A stretch of 64,000 bases of DNA from Petrimonas sulfuriphila (GCF_051201015.1 NZ_JBPEHI010000008.1); one strand, 5' to 3'. Shown: positions 42,134-51,330, numbered from the stretch's first letter. Translations and numbers: made by a program. The notes: generated by a model from the sequence alone, not told the origin.

Positions 42134-43159
42134 GTGTTGAAATTTAATCCGGGAGAAACAGTTATTCTTTTCGTCCTGTTTTTCTTTTCGTCTTGCAATT
42201 TTTCAGGAGAGAGCGGGCAGGTGATGACGGTGAACGGGATAATCCCATCCAGCTCAGCGGGAGTATTTCTCACGCACGAGCATCTTCTGGTTGATTTTAT
42301 CGGTGCTGACTCCCTATCCGCCGACAGGTGGAAGAGAGAAGAGGTCGTTCAAAAAATGTTGCCTTTTTTGCTGGAAGCGAAGGAGTCGGGTTGCCAGACC
42401 TTTGTGGATTGCACTCCCGATTATTTGGGGCGTGATGTCCTTCTGTTGCAGGAACTGTCGAAATTATCGGGCGTTAATATTCTTACCAACACCGGATTTT
42501 ACGGAGCCGTGGACAACAAGTTCGTCCCCCGGTTTGCTTTCGATGAAAGTGCCGGCCAGTTGGCCGAAAGATGGATAAACGAATGGGAACACGGAATAGG
42601 CGGCACAACCGTTAAACCGGGGTTTATCAAAATCGGGGTCAATAGTACAAACTTATCGGGAATGAATACCAAGTTGATATCGGCTGCCGCCAAAACCCAC
42701 CTTAAAACCGGATTGGTTATCGCATCCCATACGGGTCCGTCGTCTCTGGCATATGAGCAACTTTCCGTTCTGCAAGAAGAAGGGGTGTTGCCCGATGCTT
42801 TTATCTGGGTACATGCGCAAGCGGAAAAGGATTCCGTAAAACGTGCGGAAGCGGCCCGTCTGGGTGCCTGGATAAGCTTGGACGGGCTGAACGAGGACAA
42901 CATTCCGGATTACATCAAGATGATAACCGGGATGAAGAATGAAAATCTGTTGCATAAAGTACTTCTGTCGCACGATGCCGGCTGGTACGATCCGGCGAAG
43001 CCCGGCGGTGGCGAAGTCCGGGGATATACGGCTCTTTTCCGTGAACTTGTCCCTGCCTTGTTGAACAACGGTTTTACCCGTGAAGAAGTGCGGCTTTTGC
43101 TGGAGACAAATCCCGTGAAAGCTTTCGAAATAAAGGTCAGAAAAAACACGAATAACTAA
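42134..43159 (+). CDS. Phosphotriesterase-family lipoprotein
   Basis: The protein has a lipoprotein signal (ILFVLFFFSSCNFS) and a PTE/PHP-related amidohydrolase barrel. HxH occurs in FLTHEHLLVDF, the bridging lysine probably in TTVKPGFIKIGV, histidines in IASHTGPSS and WVHAQAEKD, and the aspartate in LLSHDAGWYDP. The size is about 341 residues. Family members include organophosphatases and lactonases; the natural substrate is unknown. The start is a GTG (TTG is the next codon), as no ATG is available before the signal peptide. A DUF1080 gene follows. Confidence 0.85.
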   Translation: MLKFNPGETVILFVLFFFSSCNFSGESGQVMTVNGIIPSSSAGVFLTHEHLLVDFIGADSLSADRWKREEVVQKMLPFLLEAKESGCQTFVDCTPDYLGRDVLLLQELSKLSGVNILTNTGFYGAVDNKFVPRFAFDESAGQLAERWINEWEHGIGGTTVKPGFIKIGVNSTNLSGMNTKLISAAAKTHLKTGLVIASHTGPSSLAYEQLSVLQEEGVLPDAFIWVHAQAEKDSVKRAEAARLGAWISLDGLNEDNIPDYIKMITGMKNENLLHKVLLSHDAGWYDPAKPGGGEVRGYTALFRELVPALLNNGFTREEVRLLLETNPVKAFEIKVRKNTNN

Positions 43160-43178
43160 TTATTAAAAATTTTAAGCA

Positions 43179-43913
43179 ATGAAAACTACATGGATCTACC
43201 TGTTATCAATTCTTTTCCTTGTTTCCTGCGGAGCAACGCGTCCGACAAAAGTGAACGAATTGACCAACAAAGAAGAAAAACAAGGATGGACACTTTTGTT
43301 CAACGGAAAAGATTTTACCGGATGGCGTCAGTACAACGGGAACAGTGTGCCCGGAAACTGGACCATTGAAGACGGTACCATGAAAGTGTTTACGGCCCCG
43401 AATGCACGGCCGGGACAAGGGGTAGGGGGCGATCTGATTTTCTTCGCCAAAAAATTCAAAAACTTTGAGCTCTCCATTGACTGGAAAGCCGAAAAAGAAG
43501 CCAATTCCGGTATTTTCTACAACGTCCGCGAAGAAAAAGGGAGGGCCATTTACAGCTCGGCGCCCGAAGTCCAAATTCTGGATAACGAGAATGCTAGCGA
43601 CAACAAAATAGACAGTCACCTCGCCGGATCGCTTTACGATATGCTGCCTGCGGATCCAAAGACCGTGAACCCTTACGGGGAATGGAACACGATTGTTATT
43701 CGGGTGGACAACGGCAAGGTTACCCATACGCAAAACGGGGTGAAAGTAGTTGAATACACCTTGTGGACAAAAGATTGGGACAGAATGGTGGAAAACAGCA
43801 AGTTCAAAAGTTTTCCCGGATTCCAGGAAGGTGTTTCCCGGGAAGGTTATATCGGGTTGCAAGATCACGGATATGCCATCTGGTTCCGTAACGTGAAAAT
43901 CAGGGAATTGTGA
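43179..43913 (+). CDS. DUF1080 (3-keto-disaccharide hydrolase-like) lipoprotein
   Basis: A 244-residue lipoprotein (signal with LFLVSCGATR) has a concanavalin-like DUF1080 domain: GWTLLFNGKDFTGWRQYNG near the start, NFELSIDWKAEKEANSGIFYNVRE, and a final YIGLQDHGYAIWFRNVKIREL. Some relatives hydrolyse 3-keto-glucosides in Bacteroidota; others are uncharacterised. It lies 19 bp after the phosphotriesterase-like gene, so both probably form one transcript. Confidence 0.87.
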   Translation: MKTTWIYLLSILFLVSCGATRPTKVNELTNKEEKQGWTLLFNGKDFTGWRQYNGNSVPGNWTIEDGTMKVFTAPNARPGQGVGGDLIFFAKKFKNFELSIDWKAEKEANSGIFYNVREEKGRAIYSSAPEVQILDNENASDNKIDSHLAGSLYDMLPADPKTVNPYGEWNTIVIRVDNGKVTHTQNGVKVVEYTLWTKDWDRMVENSKFKSFPGFQEGVSREGYIGLQDHGYAIWFRNVKIREL

Positions 43914-43941
43914 TTTAGTACTTTATCCCGAACAAAAAATG

Positions 43942-43949
43942 TAGATTTG
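43942..43949 (+). promoter_or_regulatory. -7 element for the zinc metallopeptidase gene
   Basis: TAGATTTG gives a leader of about 65 nt before the ATG. Confidence 0.45.
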
Positions 43950-44021
43950 CGTTTGAATTAAAAGTATAATCAAAACCAAAAATACGTTCGGAGCAAACCG
44001 ACACGTAAAAAGAATTATCGT

Positions 44022-44894
44022 ATGAAATGGATAAACAGAAACGATAGCGAATCCAACTACGAAGATCGTCGGGGTAGAGGAGTGAAGCGGGGAGCTGCAT
44101 TCGGCGGTGTTGGGATGATCATTGTTGCCATAATCGCCCTGTTGTTGGGGAAGAACCCTTTTCAGGCCATCGATATGGTAAACAGTGTGGTGCCCGGACA
44201 AACATCGGAAGAGGTGGTGGATCCTTCGCGCATGAACGAAAACGAAGACCTGAAAGTATTCACGCTTGGTGTTTTTAACAGCGCCAACGATGTGTGGACG
44301 GAAATTTTCAGGACTCAGATGGGTGAAAGTTACCGTCACCCGGTTCTTGTGAATTTTACCGATCAGACCACCTCTGCCTGCGGCGGCGCAACGGCTCAGG
44401 TGGGGCCTTTTTACTGTCCCGGCGATGAAAAAGTGTATATCGACCTCAACTTCTTTCACCAGTTGACACACGATTACGGTGCCAAGGGCGACATGGCAAT
44501 GGCTTACGTTACGGCTCATGAAGTGGGGCATCACGTGCAGAAACTGCTGGGTATTGTCGATCAGGTAAACCAATACCGGGGCCGTATCAGTGAAGCTGAA
44601 TACAACAAGATCATGGTCAAGATGGAGCTGCAGGCCGATTTTTTCGCCGGGTTGTGGGCCAATCAGGCCAGCAAACTGGGAATAATTCAACTCGAGCCGG
44701 GAGACTTGGAGTCGGCCATCAGCGCCACGACCGCCGTTGGTGATGATACCCTGCAAAAGGAGGCGATGGGTTACACCGTCCCTGATTCATTCACGCACGG
44801 AACGGCTGCCCAACGGACATACTGGTTCCGCAAAGGTTACCAGACCGGCGATATCCGGCAAGGTGACACGTTCAACGATCCGAGCCTCAGATAG
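44022..44894 (+). CDS. Neutral zinc metallopeptidase, YpfJ type
   Basis: The 290-residue protein carries one N-terminal membrane segment (VGMIIVAIIALLLG) after a charged head MKWINRNDSESNYEDRRGRG. The peptidase part has the zinc motif AYVTAHEVGHHVQKLLG (HExxH), a QADFFAGLWANQ ligand region and the ending SFTHGTAAQRTYWFRKGYQTGD. The family (YpfJ/KPN_02809) is widely conserved with no known substrate. Convergent with an ABC transporter pair, 5 bp apart. Confidence 0.92.
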   Translation: MKWINRNDSESNYEDRRGRGVKRGAAFGGVGMIIVAIIALLLGKNPFQAIDMVNSVVPGQTSEEVVDPSRMNENEDLKVFTLGVFNSANDVWTEIFRTQMGESYRHPVLVNFTDQTTSACGGATAQVGPFYCPGDEKVYIDLNFFHQLTHDYGAKGDMAMAYVTAHEVGHHVQKLLGIVDQVNQYRGRISEAEYNKIMVKMELQADFFAGLWANQASKLGIIQLEPGDLESAISATTAVGDDTLQKEAMGYTVPDSFTHGTAAQRTYWFRKGYQTGDIRQGDTFNDPSLR

Positions 44895-44899
44895 ATCCG

Positions 44900-45673
44900 T
44901 TACACGGCAAAATAACTTTCCAATTCTTTCAGGGTGTCCTGGGTGGTTTGGGTATCCCTCACCACCAGCCCTTTCTCGAGAACAACAATGCGGTCACAGA
45001 CTTCCGTAACGTGGTTGAGGTCGTGGCTCGAAATAAGCATCGTCATGCTCCTGGTACTTTTCAGTTCATTGAGCATCCGTTTCAGGCGGATTTGCGAAGT
45101 GGGGTCGAGCGCGGTGAACGGCTCATCGAGAACAAGTATCTGCGGATCGCTGAGAAGTGCGGCGGCTATCCCGGTCTTTTTCTGGTTCCCTTTCGAGAGG
45201 TCGCGGATCAGCTTCTTCGAACCCAAGATCTCGCCGTTAAAGAACTCCTTCATCGACTCTAAAAAGGCGGTAATATCGCCTTCCGATTTTCCGTAGACTT
45301 TTCCCGTGAAAGCAAAATATTCCTCGGGAGTAAGAAAGTCGATCAGGAAACTCTCGTCGAGGAACGACCCCACTTTCGATTTCCAGTCGTCGCGACGGGC
45401 AACTCTTTCCCCGTCAATACGTACTTCGCCCGAGCTCGCTTCAATCAGGTCGAGTATCAGCCGGAAAAAAGTGGTTTTCCCTGCGCCGTTGTTTCCAACC
45501 AGTCCGAAGCTTTCGCCGTTCTTAACATTTATTTCCGGAATATTTAAAACAGCTACGCCGTTGTATATTTTCTTGAGATCGGTTACTTTAATCACAGTAT
45601 TTACTGCAATGGGTACGGGTGGCGGCATTGAAATTGCGGTATCCAGGGGTGGTTGAATTTCTTCAGCGTTCAT
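44900..45673 (-). CDS. ABC transporter ATP-binding protein
   Basis: A 257-residue ATPase with Walker A GLVGNNGAGKTTFF, signature LSKGNQKKTGIAAALL, Walker B ILVLDEPFTALD and the switch histidine in LISSHDLNHVTEV. The N-terminal 25 residues (EEIQPPLDTAISMPPPVPI) are an unusual proline-rich extension. It is in one unit with the DUF5687 membrane protein upstream, which is its probable permease. The substrate is unknown. Confidence 0.92.
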   Translation of the reverse strand: MNAEEIQPPLDTAISMPPPVPIAVNTVIKVTDLKKIYNGVAVLNIPEINVKNGESFGLVGNNGAGKTTFFRLILDLIEASSGEVRIDGERVARRDDWKSKVGSFLDESFLIDFLTPEEYFAFTGKVYGKSEGDITAFLESMKEFFNGEILGSKKLIRDLSKGNQKKTGIAAALLSDPQILVLDEPFTALDPTSQIRLKRMLNELKSTRSMTMLISSHDLNHVTEVCDRIVVLEKGLVVRDTQTTQDTLKELESYFAV

Positions 45674-45706
45674 ATCGTTAATTTTAATTATTTGTTGGGA
45701 GTAAGT

Positions 45707-47188
45707 TCATTCCTTCTTTCTGAATCCTTCGCAAAGCGCGTATTTCCGCCTCAAGAACTGCTTTTCGGTAATTTCGAGCAGTTGTTTCCAGAAAACAATG
45801 CCGGCCAGCCCCAGGACGGCCAAGATGATGAGTGCGATGTGTTTAGCGGAAAACAACGAGAAAATGCCGATTAATCCCATCGGAACAACCAGCAGGGGAA
45901 TCATGATGATGAAGTTTTTGTAGCTCACTCCCTGCATGTTCATGGCAGAGCCTTTTGAGAGTTCCAACCGTTTGGTATTGAACGTGGCCCCAAAGAGGTA
46001 GACGTGGATGTTCACCCCTGCGTTATACAGGAAAGCGACCGAGTGATTGATCAGAATATCCCTTCCAAACAGGAAATAGGGCGTGGTAAGTATGAAGGAG
46101 ATGATGCTGAGCGACAACAGTAGAAAATAATTGGCCTTGATGTACGACTGGGTATCGATGTCTCTTGTCATCAGGAAATCGAAATAGGAACCTTCCCAGT
46201 TGATGATCCATTGTCCGAACAGGATCATGCCTATGCCGGTAACGAAGATAGCGACGAACATCAGCATGGCATCGTTTTCCTTGTACATGTCGCTGGGGTA
46301 AAACAGCAACCCGTAGAGCAGGAAAAGTACAGCTGTGTAGAGCACGTTCTTGGTCCGTTTATGCCTTAACACGAGTTTCATCTCCAGGGAAATGATCTCA
46401 CCGATTTTCCCGAAACGTTCCATGAACGTGAAGTTTTGGGTTTCTGCCTGCTTTCCGGTTGCTTTTTTGTCGAAGTTCTCGGGATAATAGTTCTGAGCGA
46501 AGAACCCTTTGTTCAGCAGGAAAGCTGCCCCGCTAAATACCAAGACGATGAGCCATCCCAGCCGGTTTTCGGTAAGGAAGCCGAACACCAGCTGCGATAA
46601 ATCGAAAACGGAGTAGATGTTGAAATATTCCAATGCTGCCAGTCCGGCGACGATCAATAGAAAAGAGGCGATTCCCGTAACGGATGACCCGAATTTCCGC
46701 TTCAGGAAAGAAGCGAAAAGTGTGTTGAACCAGATCAGGAAAATGACGATCAGAACAAACCGGAACGCTCCGCCCAAACCGTATGCCGGATGAATACCCG
46801 TGACGGAAAAAGGTATGGCAAAACAAAGTGTGAGGTAGTTTGCCGGGTTAAGCAAGGGTTTGATCAATAGATAATTAACCAGCTTGCTTCTTTTCACCGG
46901 CAACACCTGATAGCTTTGCAGGTTAATGGTGCTCAACGGCTGAAACAGAAACCGGAAAAGCAATGCCAGGACAGTTACGTAAATCAGGATACCGTTAAAC
47001 GTGAGTGCGGGATCGAGTTTCGGAGCAGCTTCTGCCAGGATTTTCGGCATCATAAAACCCAGAAGTACGAATATTACCAGGAAGTATACAGCGCTCAGCC
47101 CGACGAATATATTAACGATCAGGTTTTTATAATATCCGGGTGCGCGTACACTTTTCAGCCAATAGTGTTTGAAAAATGTTGAATACAT
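45707..47188 (-). CDS. DUF5687 ABC-type permease
   Basis: The protein has 493 residues with about eleven hydrophobic segments in two blocks, split by a charged region near residues 235-265. It begins MYSTFFKHYWLKSVRAPGYYKNL, like DUF5687 proteins, which pair with an ATPase such as the one encoded 33 bp downstream. Exporter function in the inner membrane is inferred from that pairing. No signal peptide precedes the first helix. Confidence 0.85.
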   Translation of the reverse strand: MYSTFFKHYWLKSVRAPGYYKNLIVNIFVGLSAVYFLVIFVLLGFMMPKILAEAAPKLDPALTFNGILIYVTVLALLFRFLFQPLSTINLQSYQVLPVKRSKLVNYLLIKPLLNPANYLTLCFAIPFSVTGIHPAYGLGGAFRFVLIVIFLIWFNTLFASFLKRKFGSSVTGIASFLLIVAGLAALEYFNIYSVFDLSQLVFGFLTENRLGWLIVLVFSGAAFLLNKGFFAQNYYPENFDKKATGKQAETQNFTFMERFGKIGEIISLEMKLVLRHKRTKNVLYTAVLFLLYGLLFYPSDMYKENDAMLMFVAIFVTGIGMILFGQWIINWEGSYFDFLMTRDIDTQSYIKANYFLLLSLSIISFILTTPYFLFGRDILINHSVAFLYNAGVNIHVYLFGATFNTKRLELSKGSAMNMQGVSYKNFIIMIPLLVVPMGLIGIFSLFSAKHIALIILAVLGLAGIVFWKQLLEITEKQFLRRKYALCEGFRKKE

Positions 47189-47208
47189 GAAGTTTTAGTC
47201 TGATGCTT

Positions 47209-48747
47209 TTATTTTTTTCCGAAAAATGCGCCGAAAATGCTTCGGGTGATGGTTCTGCCGAGTTGCGAACTTATTTGCCGTGTGGCACTTCTGCCCACTT
47301 GCTCCAGCAAATCGCCCACGATGCCCCGCTCTTCTTTTTTCCTGCGGGCTTCGGCGCGTCTTTCACGTTCGGCTTCCGCCTGTAACCTCCGTTCCTCTTT
47401 TTCCAGACGGATACGCTCTTTCTCGGCTTCTGCCTGCTCACGTTCTTCGGCGAGCAGTTCCTGTTTTTGGGAAAGAATTTCGAAAGCGGATTCCCGGTCG
47501 ACCAGTTTTTCATACACTCCATAAATGAGTGATTGCTTCATTATCTGGTCCCTTTCTCCTGCCGTAATCGGTCCGATCTGGCCCTGCGGCGGCAGGATAT
47601 TGGCGCGTTGCACCATTTGGGGCGCACCTTTTTCGTCGAGGAACGACACCAGCGCTTCGCCGGTGTTCAGTTGTGTGATAGCCTCTTCCGTGTCGAACTT
47701 CGGGTTGGACCGGAACGTGTTGGCCGCCACCTTTACCGCTTTCTGATCGTTGGGCGTGTAGGCTCGGAGCGCGTGTTGCACACGGTTGCCGAGTTGTCCG
47801 AGAATTACGGGCGGGATATCGGCGGGATTTTGCGTGCAGAAATAGATACCTACCCCTTTGGAGCGGATGAGGCGAACAATCTGTTCCACCTTTTCGAGCA
47901 ACGGCTTGGGCATGTCGTTAAACAGCATGTGTGCTTCATCAAAGAAAAAAACCAGTTTAGGCTTGTCCATATCGCCCACTTCGGGCAAGTTGTTAAACAG
48001 GTCGTCGAGCAGCCAAAGTAGGAAAGTGGTATACACCCGTGGGGAGTTCATTAGTTTGTCGGCGGCCAAAATGTTGATTACTCCTCTTCCTTGCTCCGTT
48101 TGCATAAAATCGGTAATCACCAGTTCGGGCTCACCGAAGAATTTGTCGGCGCCTTCGCTTTCCAGGCGTAGCAGCGCGCGTTGTATGGCGCCGATGCTTG
48201 CCGGAGAGATGTTCCCGTATTCGGTGGTGTATTTTGCCCGGTTGTCTCCTACGAACTGGATCATCTTTTGCAAGTCTTTCAAGTCGAGGAGCAGCAGGTT
48301 GTTATCGTCGGCAATTTTGAAAACCATAGTCAGTACCGCTCCCTGAGTTTCGTTCAGTTGCAGCAGTCGTTCGAGCAACATCGGCCCCATTTCGGTAACG
48401 GTTGTCCGCACCGGATGCCCCTGTTCGCCGAAAACGTCCCAGAACTTCACCGGGAAGCCTTTAAATTCAAATCCTTTTTCACCTAACTTATAACCGTCCA
48501 CGCGTTTGGAAACGCTCTCCTTGTTTCCGCCTGTTTTGGCCACGCCGGAGAGGTCGCCTTTCATGTCGGCGGCAAAGACGGGTACTCCCATTTCGCTGAA
48601 TGTTTCAGAAAGTGTTTGCAAGGTGACGGTTTTTCCTGTTCCTGTGGCACCTGTTATTAGTCCGTGGCGGTTTGCCATTTTGGGGATAAGGCAAACTTCA
48701 GCCTCGTCGTTGATGGCTATAAAAGCGCGTTTGCTGTTGTCGAACAT
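47209..48747 (-). CDS. HerA-like DNA-translocase-type ATPase (DUF853)
   Basis: A 512-residue cytosolic ATPase. Walker A is ITGATGTGKTVTLQTLSE and Walker B VFFFDEAHMLF. The later segment GVGIYFCTQNPADIPPVILGQLGNRVQHALR is typical of DUF853/HerA-like proteins. The last 90 residues form a strongly charged coiled coil rich in E, R and K. These proteins are homologous to the HerA translocase, but no NurA nuclease is adjacent, so the role is open. A -7 box lies 32 bp upstream. It is the last clearly core-type gene before the accessory region. Confidence 0.88.
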   Translation of the reverse strand: MFDNSKRAFIAINDEAEVCLIPKMANRHGLITGATGTGKTVTLQTLSETFSEMGVPVFAADMKGDLSGVAKTGGNKESVSKRVDGYKLGEKGFEFKGFPVKFWDVFGEQGHPVRTTVTEMGPMLLERLLQLNETQGAVLTMVFKIADDNNLLLLDLKDLQKMIQFVGDNRAKYTTEYGNISPASIGAIQRALLRLESEGADKFFGEPELVITDFMQTEQGRGVINILAADKLMNSPRVYTTFLLWLLDDLFNNLPEVGDMDKPKLVFFFDEAHMLFNDMPKPLLEKVEQIVRLIRSKGVGIYFCTQNPADIPPVILGQLGNRVQHALRAYTPNDQKAVKVAANTFRSNPKFDTEEAITQLNTGEALVSFLDEKGAPQMVQRANILPPQGQIGPITAGERDQIMKQSLIYGVYEKLVDRESAFEILSQKQELLAEEREQAEAEKERIRLEKEERRLQAEAERERRAEARRKKEERGIVGDLLEQVGRSATRQISSQLGRTITRSIFGAFFGKK

Positions 48748-48769
48748 AGGTTTGTAAAGTTTTAGCAGG

Positions 48770-49026
48770 TATAATGGACAAAGTTAAGGAAATATTTGGA
48801 AAAGACGTGTGAAGTTCCGTGAAGAATGGCGGTTTTCCGATAATTCTCTTTCCAGATTGCCTCACCTGAATATGAGAGCAGGTTATAGGTCAGGACAGCC
48901 ATCGTTTCGGTCGATCCGTTTTTCGTGGGCAGGGTCGAAATAGGGTGAGGGATTACCATCATGCCATGCTTCGAGAGCGGCTCTCTCCAAATCAATAATT
49001 GTCTCACTAATGGTACGTTTTTCCAT
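48770..49026 (-). pseudogene. Decayed NTF2/SnoaL-like (DUF4440-type) gene
   Basis: From the ATG the frame reads MEKRTISETIIDLERAALEA, then HDGNPSPYFDPAHEKRID and stops after NDGCPDL. The next frame continues with AVLTYNLLSYSGEAIWKENYRK and a further shifted tail. The three pieces correspond to the start, the middle and the end of small NTF2-like DUF4440 proteins of Bacteroidota, which I know to read YFDPxxEKRIDG and AVLTxNLxSxxGxxxxWNxxExYR. Internal segments are missing and the frame is broken, so this is a relic. It marks the border between core and accessory DNA. Confidence 0.65.
48779..48786 (-). promoter_or_regulatory. -7 element for the HerA-like gene
   Basis: The minus-strand box TAACTTTG sits at the 3' end of the decayed NTF2-like gene. 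Confidence 0.5.
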
Positions 49027-49112
49027 GATGTTTTTATATTTAGTTGATAGTTATTCAGGTTTTTCTCCGGGCAATGGAGGTTTACAGATAATTGTTTATC
49101 CGTATCTTCATG

Positions 49113-49568
49113 TTAGTAGTTATAAAGAATCTCAGTCTTATGTCTCGATTCCTTTTTATTTTTTAGTTCTTTAAAGAACGGTTTAAGAAATCCTCCCAGT
49201 TCATAGTTATCGATATCTTTTAAATCCACCCATTCATATTCTTGAGCTTCATCATTTAAAGATACATCATATGAATCTGTCTTACATATATAATCAATAA
49301 ATATCATGTGTCTTTTCTCATAAAAAGAATCATTATACACACTCTCTTTTATACTGATCAGGTGAATATCGTAAATTTTCAGGCCGGTTTCTTCCAATAT
49401 CTCCCTTTTCAATGCTTCTTCCATTTTTTCTCCCAATTCGATATGGCCTCCGGGAATAATATATTTATCATTCCATTTATGGGCTTTGCAAAGCAGTACC
49501 TTATTATCCGGATTAAAAATAATTGCCCCCACAGTAGGTTCGGGATATTTCATCATTTTACTCTTCAA
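49113..49568 (-). CDS. Nudix hydrolase
   Basis: The 151-residue protein has a complete Nudix box: GGHIELGEKMEEALK then REILEETGL, matching G-x5-E-x7-R-E-x2-E-E-x-G. It hydrolyses nucleoside diphosphates linked to another group; the exact substrate is unknown. Its base composition is more A+T-rich than the core genes to the left. A second in-frame ATG pair (MM) four codons in could be the real start. It is first from the left of a run of unrelated minus-strand genes. Confidence 0.9.
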   Translation of the reverse strand: MKSKMMKYPEPTVGAIIFNPDNKVLLCKAHKWNDKYIIPGGHIELGEKMEEALKREILEETGLKIYDIHLISIKESVYNDSFYEKRHMIFIDYICKTDSYDVSLNDEAQEYEWVDLKDIDNYELGGFLKPFFKELKNKKESRHKTEILYNY

Positions 49569-49583
49569 TTTTTTATTTCAAAT

Positions 49584-50285
49584 TCAGACCTGTTGTTTTG
49601 CCATTTGTATGAGCTTTCTCCCTATCAAGACAGAAAAGACAATCCAGGGGACAAGAGAGAGTAATGAGCAAATCAGTCCCAGGGTCCCTGCTGTCGAAGG
49701 AATTATCATAAAAATCCCTGCAATCAGGCCCCACGTGGCTGAAGATCTTTTAAAATCCCTTGATTTATACATTGTCATGGAAATCAAAATGAGCGTAATG
49801 GCATTAAACACATAATATACATCAAATGCCGTTCCTTTATATCTTGCTATCAAGCCTTGCCCTACCGCCAGCAACTGCTGTTTATACTCCATTGATTCCG
49901 CGGAGAAATATTGTTTGCTGATTGATAACACTTCAAATCCAACGGCAGATACATAATAAACTGCAATTCCTGTTAATCCGATTATCGTGGCGATAAGCAT
50001 ATTGGTGAAATTTACTTTCCTTAATGCTGCAAATAATCCAAGGTACACCAGGATTAAAATCCCGTTATTTATATAGTACAAGAGATCAAGGCTCAATAAT
50101 CCAATGAGCCAATTTTTACGGAACAGTTCAAAAAATCCCATTGTGGTTTCAGGGGGAGGAAAGAGGGTGAATATAACCAGTTGTATCGGTATTATTAAAA
50201 CGATTACTATAGCTGCGACTCCGCCAACCTTGTACAACTTATTCCAATTTAACTCTTCGTTGGACTTGTATTCTGTTTCTTCCAT
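49584..50285 (-). CDS. DUF4386-like membrane protein
   Basis: A 233-residue protein with about six hydrophobic segments (near 20-42, 65-90, 95-118, 160-180, 186-205 and 206-226). The pattern ELNWNKLYKVGGVAAIVIV, an FPPP turn, GLLSLDLLYYINNGILILVYLGLFAAL and a final SVLIGRKLIQM resemble DUF4386 proteins, which have no known function. It lies 15 bp upstream of the Nudix gene on the same strand and may share its transcript. The stretch of about 120 bp upstream holds no gene. Confidence 0.6.
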   Translation of the reverse strand: MEETEYKSNEELNWNKLYKVGGVAAIVIVLIIPIQLVIFTLFPPPETTMGFFELFRKNWLIGLLSLDLLYYINNGILILVYLGLFAALRKVNFTNMLIATIIGLTGIAVYYVSAVGFEVLSISKQYFSAESMEYKQQLLAVGQGLIARYKGTAFDVYYVFNAITLILISMTMYKSRDFKRSSATWGLIAGIFMIIPSTAGTLGLICSLLSLVPWIVFSVLIGRKLIQMAKQQV

Positions 50286-50403
50286 TTTTGTTATTTTGTT
50301 TGTTCCGTTTACAAAGGCCGCTATTTATCCAAAGAATCATATGGTTTCTTATGTCGTCTTATTCTTGCGCGGAACAGTGTAGGCTATATCAGCGGCAATT
50401 TTT

Positions 50404-51330
50404 TCATTCAAACAGCTTAATCGTATAATCCAAAAGCTCGATTCCGCCGGATTTCCCGTGTCCGACTATAATTTTTTTTACTTCTGGATACTTCATCTTT
50501 ACTTTTCTTACTGTATTCGGCCACTCTTCTACATTTGCTTCCGCAAGATTACCTTTCCCCGCTCCTGCTTCTTTTATTAAACAACCCCCAAACATAATAT
50601 CTTCCAGGGGGAAATAAGCAATAATGTTATCGCAGGAATGACCTTCTCCCAGAAAATCAACATACACTTCTTCGTTGCCGACTTTCAATTCAAAATGTTC
50701 ATCAAACCCGTGCTTCGGCATAGTAGAACCATTTTCTTTCAGTACTTGTATCGTTCTGTTGTAGGCGTAAGAAATAATGTCCTGTCTGTGAAATTCCTCC
50801 AGGCCTCCCAAGTTGTCGATATGATAATGCGTTGGAATAACCGCTATAATTTTGCATTTCAACGATTGTGTTAACCAGTCAATCAGCTCGCGAGATGTTT
50901 CATTGTCTGTCGGTGTATCGAAAACAACAGCTTCATTGTTGTTCACAATAATCATTCCGTTGCACGAAATTTTCTCAAAGTTCCCAAAGTCAAGAAATGA
51001 AATATGCTGATATACATGCTCCGAAACCTGATTGATCATCAAAGACGCTGACCTGTATGCCCTGTTCTCCGTTGTTCGATCTATGTTGACATTGCCATGA
51101 GCTATAGAGTGAGTTCCATCCGGATTTACAATTATGTTGCCATGAACGGTAGAGTGCGTTCCGTTTGGATTTACAATTACATTGCCATGAACTGTAGAGT
51201 GAGTCCCGTCCGGATTTACAATTACGTTGCCATGAACAGTAGAATGCGTTCCGTCCGGATTTACTACAACTGTCTGTCCTATTACATCTGTTACAAATAC
51301 AATACAACAAATCATCAATAAAATTTTCAT
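50404..51330 (-). CDS. Subclass B1 metallo-beta-lactamase with N-terminal repeats
   Basis: The ATG giving MKILLMICCIVFVTDVIGQT starts a signal peptide, so this 308-residue form is preferred to a longer in-frame one. Residues 21-80 are four 15-residue repeats (VIVNPDGTHSTVHGN). The lactamase domain runs from about 95. Its zinc ligands follow the B1 pattern: His168, His170 and Asp172 in THYHIDNLGG, His231 in GEGHSCDN, Cys250 in FGGCLIKEA (with Lys253, the B1 substrate-binding lysine position) and His291 in IVGHGKSG. It is therefore probably a carbapenemase-type enzyme, secreted to the periplasm. Its frame stays open through an upstream truncated DHFR gene. Confidence 0.88.
   Translation of the reverse strand: MKILLMICCIVFVTDVIGQTVVVNPDGTHSTVHGNVIVNPDGTHSTVHGNVIVNPNGTHSTVHGNIIVNPDGTHSIAHGNVNIDRTTENRAYRSASLMINQVSEHVYQHISFLDFGNFEKISCNGMIIVNNNEAVVFDTPTDNETSRELIDWLTQSLKCKIIAVIPTHYHIDNLGGLEEFHRQDIISYAYNRTIQVLKENGSTMPKHGFDEHFELKVGNEEVYVDFLGEGHSCDNIIAYFPLEDIMFGGCLIKEAGAGKGNLAEANVEEWPNTVRKVKMKYPEVKKIIVGHGKSGGIELLDYTIKLFE
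51091..51270 (-). repeat. 4 x 45-bp tandem coding repeat
   Basis: Each unit encodes a 15-residue motif V(I/V)VNP(D/N)GTHS(T/I)(V/A)HGN. The units are nearly identical in DNA, pointing to recent expansion or homogenisation. The repeats lie between signal peptide and lactamase domain. Confidence 0.9.

Noticed and set aside
50303..50396. Sixth attC-like spacer between the DUF4386-like and lactamase genes
   Set aside because: GTTCCG/CGGAAC and GCCGCT/AGCGGC pairs are present but interleaved rather than nested, so no single stem forms.
51091..51270. CRISPR-like regularly repeated DNA
   Set aside because: The 45-bp units are directly adjacent without spacers and encode an in-frame protein repeat of the metallo-beta-lactamase.
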